A program made the translations under genes and the position numbers. From positions 62,001-126,000 of the forward strand of contig NZ_JACVVD010000013.1 in assembly GCF_014534655.1 (NCBI RefSeq): 64,000 nucleotides of DNA, in the 5' to 3' direction. Shown one piece after another: positions 44,510-53,779 of this stretch. The notes beneath the pieces were generated by a model. The model worked only from the letters and a program-made list of their open reading frames with translations, did no database searches and was not told where the DNA came from. Each line of letters begins with the position of its first letter. The stretch's first letter is position 1. The stretch is from Paenibacillus sedimenti. GTDB lineage: Bacteria; Bacillota; Bacilli; Paenibacillales; NBRC-103111.

Positions 44510-46540
44510 CTAATCACTGATCAATTTAGTTACACCTTGATACAAATATCCATGAATATGATCCTTTAGTTCTGGGTAAGCCCGATAAACATTGTCTGTT
44601 AAATTCGACTTTTTCAATATACTTTTTTGGCTAACTGAATTACCCATTTTAATTAATTCATTAATTGCTTCTTTAACCATAATTTTATATTGCTCTAGCT
44701 TGATTTTACTAATTCTTTCTTTATCGAGGTCTACCAACTTCACTATATATTTATACAAATCAGGATGGTTCTTCATTAAAAAGGTATGTGAATACCCTAT
44801 ATATTGATAAAGCTCTTTACTTAAAATAGGTTTATCTTCTTTGAATTTATGATTGCAAAATCCCTTGATTTTCCCGTATAATATTTTCTTCTCACTCTTT
44901 ATCATTCTAAGGTTCTGCTTCTCACCCGTCTTTATTATTTTTTCCGTGAGTCCATATTTTTTCAAAGTTTTTTTAGTGCTTTTAAGTTTTGAAGCAATAT
45001 GATTCACAGTAATTTTGACATTGTTCTTCAAGCATTTTTCTAGTTCAACATTAACTTTGGCTTCAAAGTCCTCTATTTTCTCAACCAAGTTTACATTAAG
45101 TGCATCAAAATGGAGGTAACTTTGGATTTCAGGCAAGTTCAAATAATAGTAAAATTCGCCCATCGTCCAATTATTCTTTTTTTGTGCTTGCCTAAAAAGA
45201 TTACCTCCGTCTTGAACAAGTCGCTCAAAAACAGCTAAAATATCGCCGTTAGAATCAATAGGTTTTTTGACATTTAATTTTTTCGGTAATAATTTATAAT
45301 TGCACGCATATCCCAATAGATCATAAAATGCTTCTAATGAAAGTTTAAAATGCTCTCTATTCTTCTTAATCAAAGTTTCATTTGGATAAAAGTTAATAAA
45401 ACGTTCTATCAAATGCACCTTATCATCAGCTGCTTCCCAATGACCATCATTTCTCCTGTAACCATATTTCATATAACATTTCGTGCAAACAAAAGCTTTG
45501 GAATATCTGTTTCTACCCTTAAAATATTTAGATCGTTTCACCTTCTTCATGGATTCATTCGTTCTATAAGACTTGCACCATGGAGCTAAACAATTTCCAG
45601 CTACATCCGACGTTATTAAATAATGCCGGTTTAAAGATTCTATAAACATATTAGGTACTGTAATGTCCTTCAGGAAACCAATATCAATATTCAATTCCAT
45701 TATTATCTCAAAGAAATTTTCAATGGTTAAATTACCGGTCTTTTTAATTCCCCTTGCAAGCTCTATGATTCTTCTTATAGTTTTTTCACTATGAGCATTA
45801 TTAAACTCTTGGCGGTTAAACTCTTTTCCCTCACCATTCATGATGTATAGCAATATAATTGCAAGAGATCTTTCTCTATCAAACCCATCAATATTATTAA
45901 TTAAAATGTTGTTTGGATTAATAAGATATTGATAGTTTTTTATTAACAACCTTTGTTTTTCAATAAACTCCAGATCAGTTACTTTTGTATAGCTGCTCTT
46001 TAAAGAATGACTGCATTTATAACAAATGTCCTTGAGTTGAGTTGCTGTATTTAAATAAGGTTGTTCTGAATCGCAATTATTACACTTATTTTGCAATCTC
46101 ACCTCATGAACATCGCATATTTCAATATCTATTAATTGCCAATGTAATTTGAAAATACCTTTTTCTATGCATTTTGGGCAAAACCTTCGATACTTGTGTT
46201 CAATAATTTTGGTTATTCCAAGCTCTTTGTGTGCTTTTTCTTTGAAGTCTTTTTTTTCCATAAACTTAGAATACATAGAAGTAAATGTTGATGCTTCTAT
46301 GTATTCTTCGGGTCGATTTAGTAAAATTGATAGCATTGATGTATCTAGAATATAAGCAGGCATTACATCGAGGTAATAGTTATAACGGGAATCATATCTT
46401 TTAAATGTACCCTTGTTTAGACTCCCGAATATTTCCGTATATTCTGTATTATTTAAACTCCCAATTCGAAGTAAATAACTTGAAAAAGATTCTTCTTCTT
46501 TAATCTTTGGCCTAATAGTAAACCTTCTCAATTCAGCCAC
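44510..46540 (-). CDS. TniQ/TnsD-family transposon targeting protein (second copy)
   Basis: The 676-residue protein opens with a TniQ domain (S-F-S-S-Y-L-L-R-I-G) and a zinc cluster (C-P-K-C near 130, C-N-N-C near 165, C-Y-K-C near 187). A second cysteine site, C-T-K-C, is near 352, followed by a long C-terminal DNA-binding region. TnsD-type proteins choose the target, usually a fixed att site, and recruit TnsC. It begins 5 bp after the other TniQ gene, so the element carries two large TnsD-like selectors. Confidence 0.88.
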   Translation of the reverse strand: MAELRRFTIRPKIKEEESFSSYLLRIGSLNNTEYTEIFGSLNKGTFKRYDSRYNYYLDVMPAYILDTSMLSILLNRPEEYIEASTFTSMYSKFMEKKDFKEKAHKELGITKIIEHKYRRFCPKCIEKGIFKLHWQLIDIEICDVHEVRLQNKCNNCDSEQPYLNTATQLKDICYKCSHSLKSSYTKVTDLEFIEKQRLLIKNYQYLINPNNILINNIDGFDRERSLAIILLYIMNGEGKEFNRQEFNNAHSEKTIRRIIELARGIKKTGNLTIENFFEIIMELNIDIGFLKDITVPNMFIESLNRHYLITSDVAGNCLAPWCKSYRTNESMKKVKRSKYFKGRNRYSKAFVCTKCYMKYGYRRNDGHWEAADDKVHLIERFINFYPNETLIKKNREHFKLSLEAFYDLLGYACNYKLLPKKLNVKKPIDSNGDILAVFERLVQDGGNLFRQAQKKNNWTMGEFYYYLNLPEIQSYLHFDALNVNLVEKIEDFEAKVNVELEKCLKNNVKITVNHIASKLKSTKKTLKKYGLTEKIIKTGEKQNLRMIKSEKKILYGKIKGFCNHKFKEDKPILSKELYQYIGYSHTFLMKNHPDLYKYIVKLVDLDKERISKIKLEQYKIMVKEAINELIKMGNSVSQKSILKKSNLTDNVYRAYPELKDHIHGYLYQGVTKLISD

Positions 46541-46545
46541 TACCT

Positions 46546-48351
46546 TTATAACTCCTCTCCGGATACTTTCAATTTTTGATTATGATCCATCCTCCTTCTT
46601 CCAATATAAGCTGTTATTTCTGGTGCAACCCTCCATAAAACGGTTCTTTGGAATTCTATATGTTTATAAATTTCAGCCGCACTCAACTTTGTATTAATGT
46701 TATTCAACAAGAAATCATCGACCTTAGAATATATAAGCGTCTTTTTTTCTAATATACTTTTCACTTTTTGTTTTTCCTTCATCTTGGAAATTACTTTATT
46801 ACACCCCCAGTATCTTATGGTTTCAGCACAAACGCCTAATTTTTCACATACTGTTTTTAATGAGATCTCCTCATCTTGTTCATACATACATTTTAACAAC
46901 TCAATTATTTCATGCTTTTTATCCGGTTTTATTTCAATAACTTTCACATCTTTCTTATTCAAAGTTTGAATAACCCTAATGTGATATCGATAGGATAAGT
47001 AGTCATTAATATTTCCCCATAGATCCCAATTACTTATCACTTTAATTGTTTCACCCTTATCAATAGCCTTTATAAATTGACTCAATAAATCCTCATTAAT
47101 TACGAATCCATTTTGATAGTCCAAATCTTGAAAAGCACTCCTACTGCGAAAGTATGCCATACTTCTTCTGACTTTATCAGTTGTTAATCCTGTTTTTAAA
47201 ACGAGCTCATTTAGACTTGGTTTTTCAAATACCTGTTCATTTAGTTTGTTAAATGCTTCAATAAAATATGTTCTTTCTTCAAGCTGATCCTCCTCATTTA
47301 TGGCATACTCACAACCGCACGTATTACACACTAAATAGTATTTTAAAATATTACCGCTAGCTCTTCGTTTCAATGATTTCCCTGTTTTCATGAGCGATCC
47401 TGATTTCTTATAAGATGCGCACCAGGGTGCAAGACAGAACAATTCATCCTTCAATAACTTTTTTTTATAATTAATTGCTTCACGGAAAATGTTTGGCAAT
47501 TCCAATTTCAAAAATCCCCTTAGCCCTATTTCATTATCTTTTAAAACAGACAATAAAAAAGTTATGTGGAGCGCCCTTTCGTGAGCAAGACTTTGACGTG
47601 CATGTTGTAACAATGTTGGAAGAGAACCCGGTCTTCTCATGTTATTTTCAATCACATTTAAGTCTAGATGTTCTTTTTGATTATTGAGAAGAAATAGAAT
47701 ACGTAAAGCTACTTCATACGTTTGAATTGGTGTATCGTGATTGTTTATTAGATATTCCCAGGTGGCAGAGTACCAAGATTCATTTTCAAGATTTTCTTCG
47801 TCAATTCTTTGGGAAATCCGACTATCACATAAGCTATTTTCACAATATGGGCATTCTCCTATAACAGAGATATCTTTGTACTTAATCTCTTCATTACAAA
47901 AACTACATTTCTGTAATAACTTATCTCCATGTTTTATACAGCCATTTATATGATCAATCCTCCATAACAAACGGTTATATTTTTTTTCTTCAAAACACTT
48001 TGGACAATAATGCAAATTTTCACGAATTATACCGGATAACAACCTTGACCGTTCTATTTCCTTACTTCCACAAAATAACCTTTGTACATTGTATAAGGTG
48101 CAATCAAGTAAAACTCCCTCACTAACATTAACGTATTCGCTCAACCTTTTTACATTAATAGTATTTATTGGAGCGGAATCAATTAAATTAATGTCATTCC
48201 ATTGAGCATAATGAGCGGTATAATTGACTTTTAATGAGTTCCAAAGCTGTAGCATTTTAGTTCCATTAAAGGAAGCTAATCGATATAAATAACTAGATAA
48301 TGACTCATCTTGATAAGGTTTTACTCTTACTGTAAATACTCTATGGTTCAA
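46546..48351 (-). CDS. TniQ/TnsD-family transposon targeting protein (first copy)
   Basis: A 601-residue protein with the TniQ start (S-L-S-S-Y-L-Y-R-L-A-S-F-N-G), zinc ligands C-P-K-C (near 117), C-S-F-C and C-P-Y-C, and a second C-N-T-C-G-C near 348. Two helix-turn-helix-like segments (V-C-E-K-L-G-V-C-A-E-T-I-R-Y-W) lie in the C-terminal third. It is separated from the TnsC gene by 113 bp carrying TATATA repeats, which suggests separate regulation of the targeting genes. Confidence 0.88.
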   Translation of the reverse strand: MNHRVFTVRVKPYQDESLSSYLYRLASFNGTKMLQLWNSLKVNYTAHYAQWNDINLIDSAPINTINVKRLSEYVNVSEGVLLDCTLYNVQRLFCGSKEIERSRLLSGIIRENLHYCPKCFEEKKYNRLLWRIDHINGCIKHGDKLLQKCSFCNEEIKYKDISVIGECPYCENSLCDSRISQRIDEENLENESWYSATWEYLINNHDTPIQTYEVALRILFLLNNQKEHLDLNVIENNMRRPGSLPTLLQHARQSLAHERALHITFLLSVLKDNEIGLRGFLKLELPNIFREAINYKKKLLKDELFCLAPWCASYKKSGSLMKTGKSLKRRASGNILKYYLVCNTCGCEYAINEEDQLEERTYFIEAFNKLNEQVFEKPSLNELVLKTGLTTDKVRRSMAYFRSRSAFQDLDYQNGFVINEDLLSQFIKAIDKGETIKVISNWDLWGNINDYLSYRYHIRVIQTLNKKDVKVIEIKPDKKHEIIELLKCMYEQDEEISLKTVCEKLGVCAETIRYWGCNKVISKMKEKQKVKSILEKKTLIYSKVDDFLLNNINTKLSAAEIYKHIEFQRTVLWRVAPEITAYIGRRRMDHNQKLKVSGEEL

Positions 48352-48404
48352 TTACACCACTCTCCTCAAAAGGGTTACTATCTTTATTCCCCTTTTGAAG
48401 AGAT

Positions 48405-48447
48405 ATATACTTTGATATATACTTTTATATATACTATTTTATATACC
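48405..48447. repeat. Four TATATAC repeats between tnsC and tniQ
   Basis: GATATATACTTT, GATATATACTTTT, ATATATACTATTTT and ATATACC form four near-tandem units of 12-14 bp. They lie about 55-95 bp upstream of the first TniQ start. They may be a regulator-binding array or slipped-strand expansion. Confidence 0.5.
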
Positions 48448-48464
48448 AATAGATGTACTTAATT

Positions 48465-49373
48465 TTACTTTTTACTGTTTTTTTTGTTTTTATCTATATC
48501 GTCATCTAATGCATCACCCAGTATGATTTGGTAAGCTTCTTCTAAAACTTCTTCATCAAATTGCAAATTATTGAAATCATCAAATCCCTCATCAAGCACC
48601 CCTAATAAGCTAAATGCTTCTATAAGTAATGGTGTTATATAGCCAACCTTTCCTTTACTCATAGCATGAATGTATTGAGCTACTCCAGCTTCTTTATCCC
48701 ATAAATATAAGTCTTTTGGGGGATCCAATTGTTCCTCAATTTGCTTTAAGAAGTTGCAAAATTCTTCATTACACGTTTCAAATCTTGTTAATGTTTTTGG
48801 TCTATATCTTGATCGATATTGTTCATCGAGTGTCCTTAATTCTTTTGATTCAGGTGTCCCCATAAGCACTTGTGGTACTTTGGTCTTATTAGCCATTTGT
48901 TTAATGCTATCCATTGCTGTTTTATTATTAATTGGAGAAGTAATAATATTATTAATTTCATCGAAAATTATAAGTTTGACCCCTTGCTTTTCTATTAATT
49001 CGTAAGCTTTATCCTTTAAATCATTTACGCTCGGTCTGCCCGATAATCTAGGAGAACCTAGTGAGTCTAGCACTTCATGATAAAATTCCATAAGTGTAAA
49101 TGGATGTGGTATCTCCACCAATATTATTGGTGTTTTGTCAATTTCAGTACCTTCTTCATCCACCTCCACATACATCTGATACTTTTCTAAGAACTTTTCT
49201 GCCATTGTTGATTTGCCTACGTTAGAACTTCCCATAATGAAAAGATGTCTAGTTTTTCCTGGTCGCTTCATCATTGATTCGAACGTCTTATATATGGTTT
49301 TTATTTGAGGATGTTCTATATTTAAATTAAGTAAACGTTCAGCAAAAGGATGGTAGCTTGCATTATTAAGCAT
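48465..49373 (-). CDS. tnsC: TnsC/TniB-family AAA+ transposition regulator
   Basis: A 302-residue AAA+ ATPase with Walker A G-S-S-N-V-G-K-S-T (near 48), Walker B K-L-I-I-F-D-E-I-N-N-I (near 133) and a sensor region M-G-T-P-E-S. It matches TniB/TnsC, which form filaments on target DNA, link target selector to transposase and impose target immunity. Its start overlaps the end of tnsB by 8 bp. The C-terminus is acidic then lysine-rich. Confidence 0.9.
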   Translation of the reverse strand: MLNNASYHPFAERLLNLNIEHPQIKTIYKTFESMMKRPGKTRHLFIMGSSNVGKSTMAEKFLEKYQMYVEVDEEGTEIDKTPIILVEIPHPFTLMEFYHEVLDSLGSPRLSGRPSVNDLKDKAYELIEKQGVKLIIFDEINNIITSPINNKTAMDSIKQMANKTKVPQVLMGTPESKELRTLDEQYRSRYRPKTLTRFETCNEEFCNFLKQIEEQLDPPKDLYLWDKEAGVAQYIHAMSKGKVGYITPLLIEAFSLLGVLDEGFDDFNNLQFDEEVLEEAYQIILGDALDDDIDKNKKNSKK

Positions 49374-51447
49374 TAGTTTTCAACCCCCTTTTTTCCCTCG
49401 CCTTTTTAGCCATCATCTTCAACTCATATAATGTTGGGTCTGAGTTTGATGAAGAAATAGCTTCTGGCCGCTTCACCTCAACCTGAAGACCCAATCGTTC
49501 AGTTTGCTGCCTTGTTTTCCTGTTTTTCTTATACATGCGATCAATATCATCTCTTAACTTTTCCTTCGCCTTTAGGACTTCCTGACTGCTCGGAATCGAT
49601 TTTAAGCTATTTTTTTCTCTAGTAATTTCAATTATTTTTTTGTAAGTAAATCTATTGATTCCTTTTAGGGAATCTGCAGATGGATTAACTGCCCCAACTT
49701 CTATATACCGTGCTGAATCAGGTAGTTGGATATATATTTTTGATATATCGTCATCATCATACTTCACCTTGTATTTGACTTTGCTTTTATCAATAAGATG
49801 TGTAAGTTCAGGGGATTTATAGCGTACATTTTCTAGCGTCACACCATCCCTTGTATAAGGCTTCATTTCCGATGGTAATAATTCAATCTTAAATAATTCT
49901 TCATCCTCTTCAGCAATAAATTCTGGATAACCTCTTTTCTTCAATCCGTTGATGTACCTGGAGATTGGATTTTCAACATCTAAAGGAAGGCCTCGATGTG
50001 TCTCAAACGGATATATATCCGTGAAATATCTGATTAATATTTCTCTAACATTCTCTAGGGTTAATGCTGCATTTGCCTCTGGGTCATACTCCCCTAAGTC
50101 AGCAACACTACTTTTTCGTGTTCCATCCAAGGTATGAATCCATTTTGAATTAACCGTCCGAAATAGACGTTCAATTGTACCGCCGTAACGAGGTGTTGAT
50201 CTTGGTCTATATCTAACGTTTGATTTTAGGGTTTCATTAATTAATCGCTTGATTTTATAATTATTAAACTCTGACCCGTTATCCATTTGAATAATATCCG
50301 GGACACCAAATACATCCCATTCGTAAGTAGTATTGTAATTGTCCTTTGTTCTCTTAAATAAGACTCCTTGTTGAATCGCTTTTCTTACTCTATTTGCGGA
50401 AGGCGGTTCGAAGGACAAATACATACACCAGATCATCCTACTATAAACATCAATTCCTAATGTTAAGAACGGACGACCTATTACTAATCCACTTTCCCCA
50501 TCTATCACATCTAAATCCAATGGCGTATGGTCGATTTCGACAATATGTAGTGGGTATAATGCTTCTTGATTGGCATGCCCTCTCTCTACAGGATCATACT
50601 TCTCATTACCCCTCTTTCCTTCGCGTGCCCTTTCTTTTGTTCGGTCTGAGATTCTACCCAATAATTTATATATGGTTTCTGTTTTTAGTGGTTCAAGCCC
50701 CTCCTTTAAGCATTTAATTTGAATCAATTCAATGACAGCACTTTTATCTTTCTTTTGCACAGTCAAATAATGATTTTCTAGTACTTCTTTGATAATGGGA
50801 ATATATTTTTCATCTTTGCGGAAAGCAATCGTTTCTAGTACCCAATCTGGATCGTTTGGGTGACAAAGATCAATTTTTCTATTGTCTGAGCGATATTGAT
50901 ACCCTGTTCCTGCCTTTGAAACCAGTCCTTCCTCACCTCGGTTGTTATCCCCACCTGCCGCTTTGCGGAAATCGGTTAAATAACGATAAATTGTTCTATC
51001 CGAAACCCCATATTTTTTTGCTATTAGACCAATTAATTCTGTTTGATTTAACATTTCCACATTTTCGTCTGATTTTAGGTATTCTCGATAATGATCCATA
51101 AATTCGTAATATGAAGTAAACTTACCTTCCTTAATTTTTTCTAGCACAAGAATTGGCTTTATCATTTCAAATCTCTCGGATATTTCCATTCTTTTTTTCT
51201 CAGGCAAGTTATCTAAGATGGCGGTGTATTGTTCGTTCTCTTTTTCAATTCTCTTTACCATTGTTTTGCTTGCTTTAAATGACGGATTCAATACCAGCTC
51301 TGAGAAACTGATAGAAATTGCTTCTCCGTCACTATCAACCCTTTTGATAGCTACATTAGGTGGATCTATTGACATAACAATATATGTCTTAGCAAAATAC
51401 ATTAACTTTGAGTTAACTTTTAATTCATTCAGCTTCATCATTATCAC
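49366..51447 (-). CDS. tnsB: TnsB-family DDE transposase
   Basis: A 693-residue retroviral-integrase-fold transposase. N-terminal helix-turn-helix domains include K-K-Y-G-V-S-D-R-T-I-Y-R-Y-L (near 145). The catalytic core is intact: Asp306 (E-I-D-H-T), Asp389 (Q-M-D-N-G-S-E-F) and Glu426 (G-G-T-I-E-R-L-F). A Mu-type C-terminal domain and a basic tail that should contact TnsC follow. TnsB binds the element ends and joins 3' ends to target DNA. Its start overlaps the end of the broken tnsA. Confidence 0.93.
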   Translation of the reverse strand: MIMMKLNELKVNSKLMYFAKTYIVMSIDPPNVAIKRVDSDGEAISISFSELVLNPSFKASKTMVKRIEKENEQYTAILDNLPEKKRMEISERFEMIKPILVLEKIKEGKFTSYYEFMDHYREYLKSDENVEMLNQTELIGLIAKKYGVSDRTIYRYLTDFRKAAGGDNNRGEEGLVSKAGTGYQYRSDNRKIDLCHPNDPDWVLETIAFRKDEKYIPIIKEVLENHYLTVQKKDKSAVIELIQIKCLKEGLEPLKTETIYKLLGRISDRTKERAREGKRGNEKYDPVERGHANQEALYPLHIVEIDHTPLDLDVIDGESGLVIGRPFLTLGIDVYSRMIWCMYLSFEPPSANRVRKAIQQGVLFKRTKDNYNTTYEWDVFGVPDIIQMDNGSEFNNYKIKRLINETLKSNVRYRPRSTPRYGGTIERLFRTVNSKWIHTLDGTRKSSVADLGEYDPEANAALTLENVREILIRYFTDIYPFETHRGLPLDVENPISRYINGLKKRGYPEFIAEEDEELFKIELLPSEMKPYTRDGVTLENVRYKSPELTHLIDKSKVKYKVKYDDDDISKIYIQLPDSARYIEVGAVNPSADSLKGINRFTYKKIIEITREKNSLKSIPSSQEVLKAKEKLRDDIDRMYKKNRKTRQQTERLGLQVEVKRPEAISSSNSDPTLYELKMMAKKAREKRGLKTNA

Positions 51448-51991
51448 CTTCTTCTAAAACAAATCGATCTATTTGTTCTAATAAAGAGCCCATTGAAATC
51501 TCACTGTATTCATCTATGTCTTGATATATATTGGTTGTGAATATCCCTTTCGCTATCAAGTGATAAATAACAGGTAAAATAAATAAAGGGGATATTTGTG
51601 TCGAAAAACTCTTTGCCAGATCTATAATTGCTATTTTCCCCATATACCTCAACCTCATCTCGACAATCGGAATCCATTCATCAAACCATTTCCGTCTTTT
51701 TAAAGCACCATGTAAAGACTTAATGTTGCGTAAAATTTTATCGGGAATTTGTTTTGGGTATATAACCTTATAATCCCAACCATTTATTACAGCGTATTTA
51801 TCACATCTTCTATTTACTAACTCATGTTTTGGTGTTGTAATTGGATTTTCCTACTCAACCGTTCTATCCATTTTCACACTATTAAAAGACCCAATTAGAT
51901 TGTGGATCTTCCAACTCAACTTATTATTTACTTTACGTTTCGGAGCAAACTCTTTATCTTCTTCAATCCAACTTTTGGAATCCCAATTCAT
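51425..51991 (-). pseudogene. tnsA: tnsA, catalytic core deleted and stop codon
   Basis: From ATG 51991 the frame reads M-N-W-D-S-K-S-W-I-E, L-I-G-S-F-N-S-V-K-M-D-R-T-V-E, then TAG. It resumes with P-K-H-E-L-V-N-R-R-C-D-K-Y-A, W-D-Y-K-V-I-Y-P, and L-P-V-I-Y-H-L-I-A-K-G, which matches the TnsA C-terminal domain. The part that should carry the Glu, Asp and Gln-x-Lys nuclease residues is absent. TnsA normally cuts the 5' ends so that Tn7 moves by cut and paste. A C-terminal 77-residue piece (from 51658) could still be made and might still touch TnsC. Confidence 0.8.
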
Positions 51992-52011
51992 GTCTTTCTT
52001 CCTTCCATAAA

Positions 52012-52872
52012 TCAAGTTCTTTGGTTTTCTTTAATGGGCATAAGTTTGATCCATTTGTTGTGAATCTTCGCATATGCAATTTTTATATCCTGTGGATCAA
52101 ATTTCACCTCAACCTTGTTCCGGCTTGCAATTTGATTCTCAAATTCATGCGATGAGTAGAAAATATTATTAACTCTAACTCCCTTTTCCGGCATGGCCAC
52201 TCTTTTCCCTCCTTTTATTCTTGGGCAAGTCAGAATCTCAAAATCGCCGTTATATACAATTTCTTTAGCAGTCATATCAAATGTGGGTTTTTTTCCATCG
52301 CAAGTATCATCAAACCACTGATTTAAAATCCCGCACAAGTCTTCCAAAGAGTATCTAACTGTATTAGGTTTCCATTCCTTTAGACTTATCCTGGGAAGGC
52401 TATAAAGGAAATTTGCAGTATTTAAATTAATGACCTCATGCCTGCAAATAGTTTTTGGTTTTCTCAACACCGTACAATTGCATATTGCACATAATTCCTT
52501 TAGCTCTTCACTATAAAACTCTTTCTCATTGTCTAATACAATCGTTTCAGGAAGTCTCGAGTGTTTCTTTATGCACTCTCGCAATACCATCAAGCATGAT
52601 ACATGTGATGGTGGATCCATACTCAAATTTACCGCTATTGCTTTTTTTGAGTATTCATCTGTTAAAAGTGTCACCCATGGTCTACCTAGTATCTTATTCG
52701 TCTTTGAACAAACTATTTCCATGTCCAAAAGTGTATTTTCAATATAGCCTTTCTCAAAGGGCCGATTACCAAGGGATTGGGGTTTATCTAGGCCCTTGTC
52801 AAAGACTCGTTTTATGTCTTTCTGCATTCTGATATTTTCCCCATTTCTTTTTTCGCCTCTAAAGAACCTCAT
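52012..52872 (-). pseudogene. Truncated second TnsB-like transposase
   Basis: The 286-residue frame covers part of an integrase core and the Mu C-terminal domain: L-L-D-M-E-I-V, L-G-R-P-W-V-T-L-L-T-D-E-Y-S, L-S-M-D-P-P-S-H-V-S-C, I-V-L-D-N-E-K-E-F, V-K-F-D-P-Q-D-I. The N-terminal DNA-binding domains are missing. The spacing from the second Asp to a possible Glu (R-H-E-V-I) is short, indicating an internal deletion. It belongs to a different TnsB subgroup from the intact gene and lies 20 bp ahead of tnsA. It is probably a relic of an older element. Confidence 0.7.
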
Positions 52873-53018
52873 AGATTTTCAACTCCCATTTATTTATTGT
52901 ATTGATTCTTTGTTAAAAACTTCAGCTGCAATATATTAATCTTAATTATTGATCATTATCCAAGGAAGATTTAATGGACTTTCTCCTATGTACAAGTAAT
53001 GATAAATACCTTCCTCAT

Positions 53019-53170
53019 TAATGGCGAACAAAAGCGATTTTTTTCTTTGATCTACATTTAATGCTACACACCTCCCTGAGTAATGGCGAACAAAAGCGAT
53101 TTTTTCTTTGATCTACATTTAATGCTACACACCTCCCTGAGTAATGGCGAACAAAAGCGATTTTTTTGCG
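53019..53170. repeat. 62-bp tandem repeats with GCGAACAAAAGCGA core
   Basis: AATGGCGAACAAAAGCGATT occurs at about 53020, 53082 and 53144. The two intervals between copies are nearly identical to each other, so the unit is about 62 bp and present 2.4 times. It lies between two TnsB fragments and is probably a transposon-end array or a slippage duplication. Identical intervals rule out a CRISPR. Confidence 0.75.
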
Positions 53171-53180
53171 ACGACTACAA

Positions 53181-53510
53181 TTAGTTCTCTTTAGATTTCC
53201 GATAATGTTGTCTTCTACTTTTTAGCTCTTGAATGGAACGAAAGTATTTTTCCAATTTGGAATTTTGATACATGCAATATTCAACGAGATAACAACTTTC
53301 CAGCTCCTCATCATTTTCCCCCTCTAAGAAAATCAGATTAAAATCAACTGGATTATACAAAATCTTTATATCCCAGCCACCAGAAATTTTAGCATTTTCA
53401 AACCAACGCTCGGAAATTGCCCGCGGGCATGAATAATATAAGTTCCGAAAATGAACTCCTTTTGGTGTTACCGTGGCAATTCCAGTTAATTGCATCGTAT
53501 CTTCTTGCAT
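53181..53510 (-). pseudogene. C-terminal fragment of a third TnsB
   Basis: The 109-residue frame begins behind GGAGGG. It contains A-T-V-T-P-K-G-V-H-F-R-N-L-Y-Y-S-C, E-R-W-F-E-N-A-K and I-L-Y-N-P-V-D-F-N-L-I-F-L, the Mu-transposase C-terminal signature of large TnsB proteins. The catalytic core is absent. Neither the intact TnsB nor the 52012 fragment is its missing part. Confidence 0.65.
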
Positions 53511-53620
53511 TAGACTCCCTCCAAATCTTTTGTTATAGTCCTTTCATCTCCATTAATATCCTTATTGCTATATTTATTTATACATTTTTTATTGTAATTC
53601 GGATATTTTTAACGCAAAAA

Positions 53621-53648
53621 ATGAACCAGTTAGCATAAACTGATTCAT
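53621..53648 (-). terminator. Intrinsic terminator
   Basis: ATGAACCAGTTA and TAAACTGATTCAT form an imperfect 12-bp stem with a tight loop, followed on the reverse strand by TTTTTTGCG. It lies downstream of the wHTH remnant. Confidence 0.65.
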
Positions 53649-53779
53649 CTTTTCAACTGTTGATCATCAAATACATCTATAAACCCATCCTCGTAGCTAA
53701 TTTTATTAGCCTGTACGGCTGCAACGGGCTGTTGTTTATATTAAATTTCTGTTGGTTTTTATCTGCCTCAGAGGAAACA

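Noticed and set aside
53019-53170. CRISPR array
   Set aside because: The intervals between the repeated cores are the same sequence, so this is a tandem duplication and not repeat-spacer architecture; no cas genes are present.
44510-53510. CRISPR-associated transposon
   Set aside because: The operon has TnsA/B/C and TniQ genes, but no cas genes and no CRISPR array are in the window.
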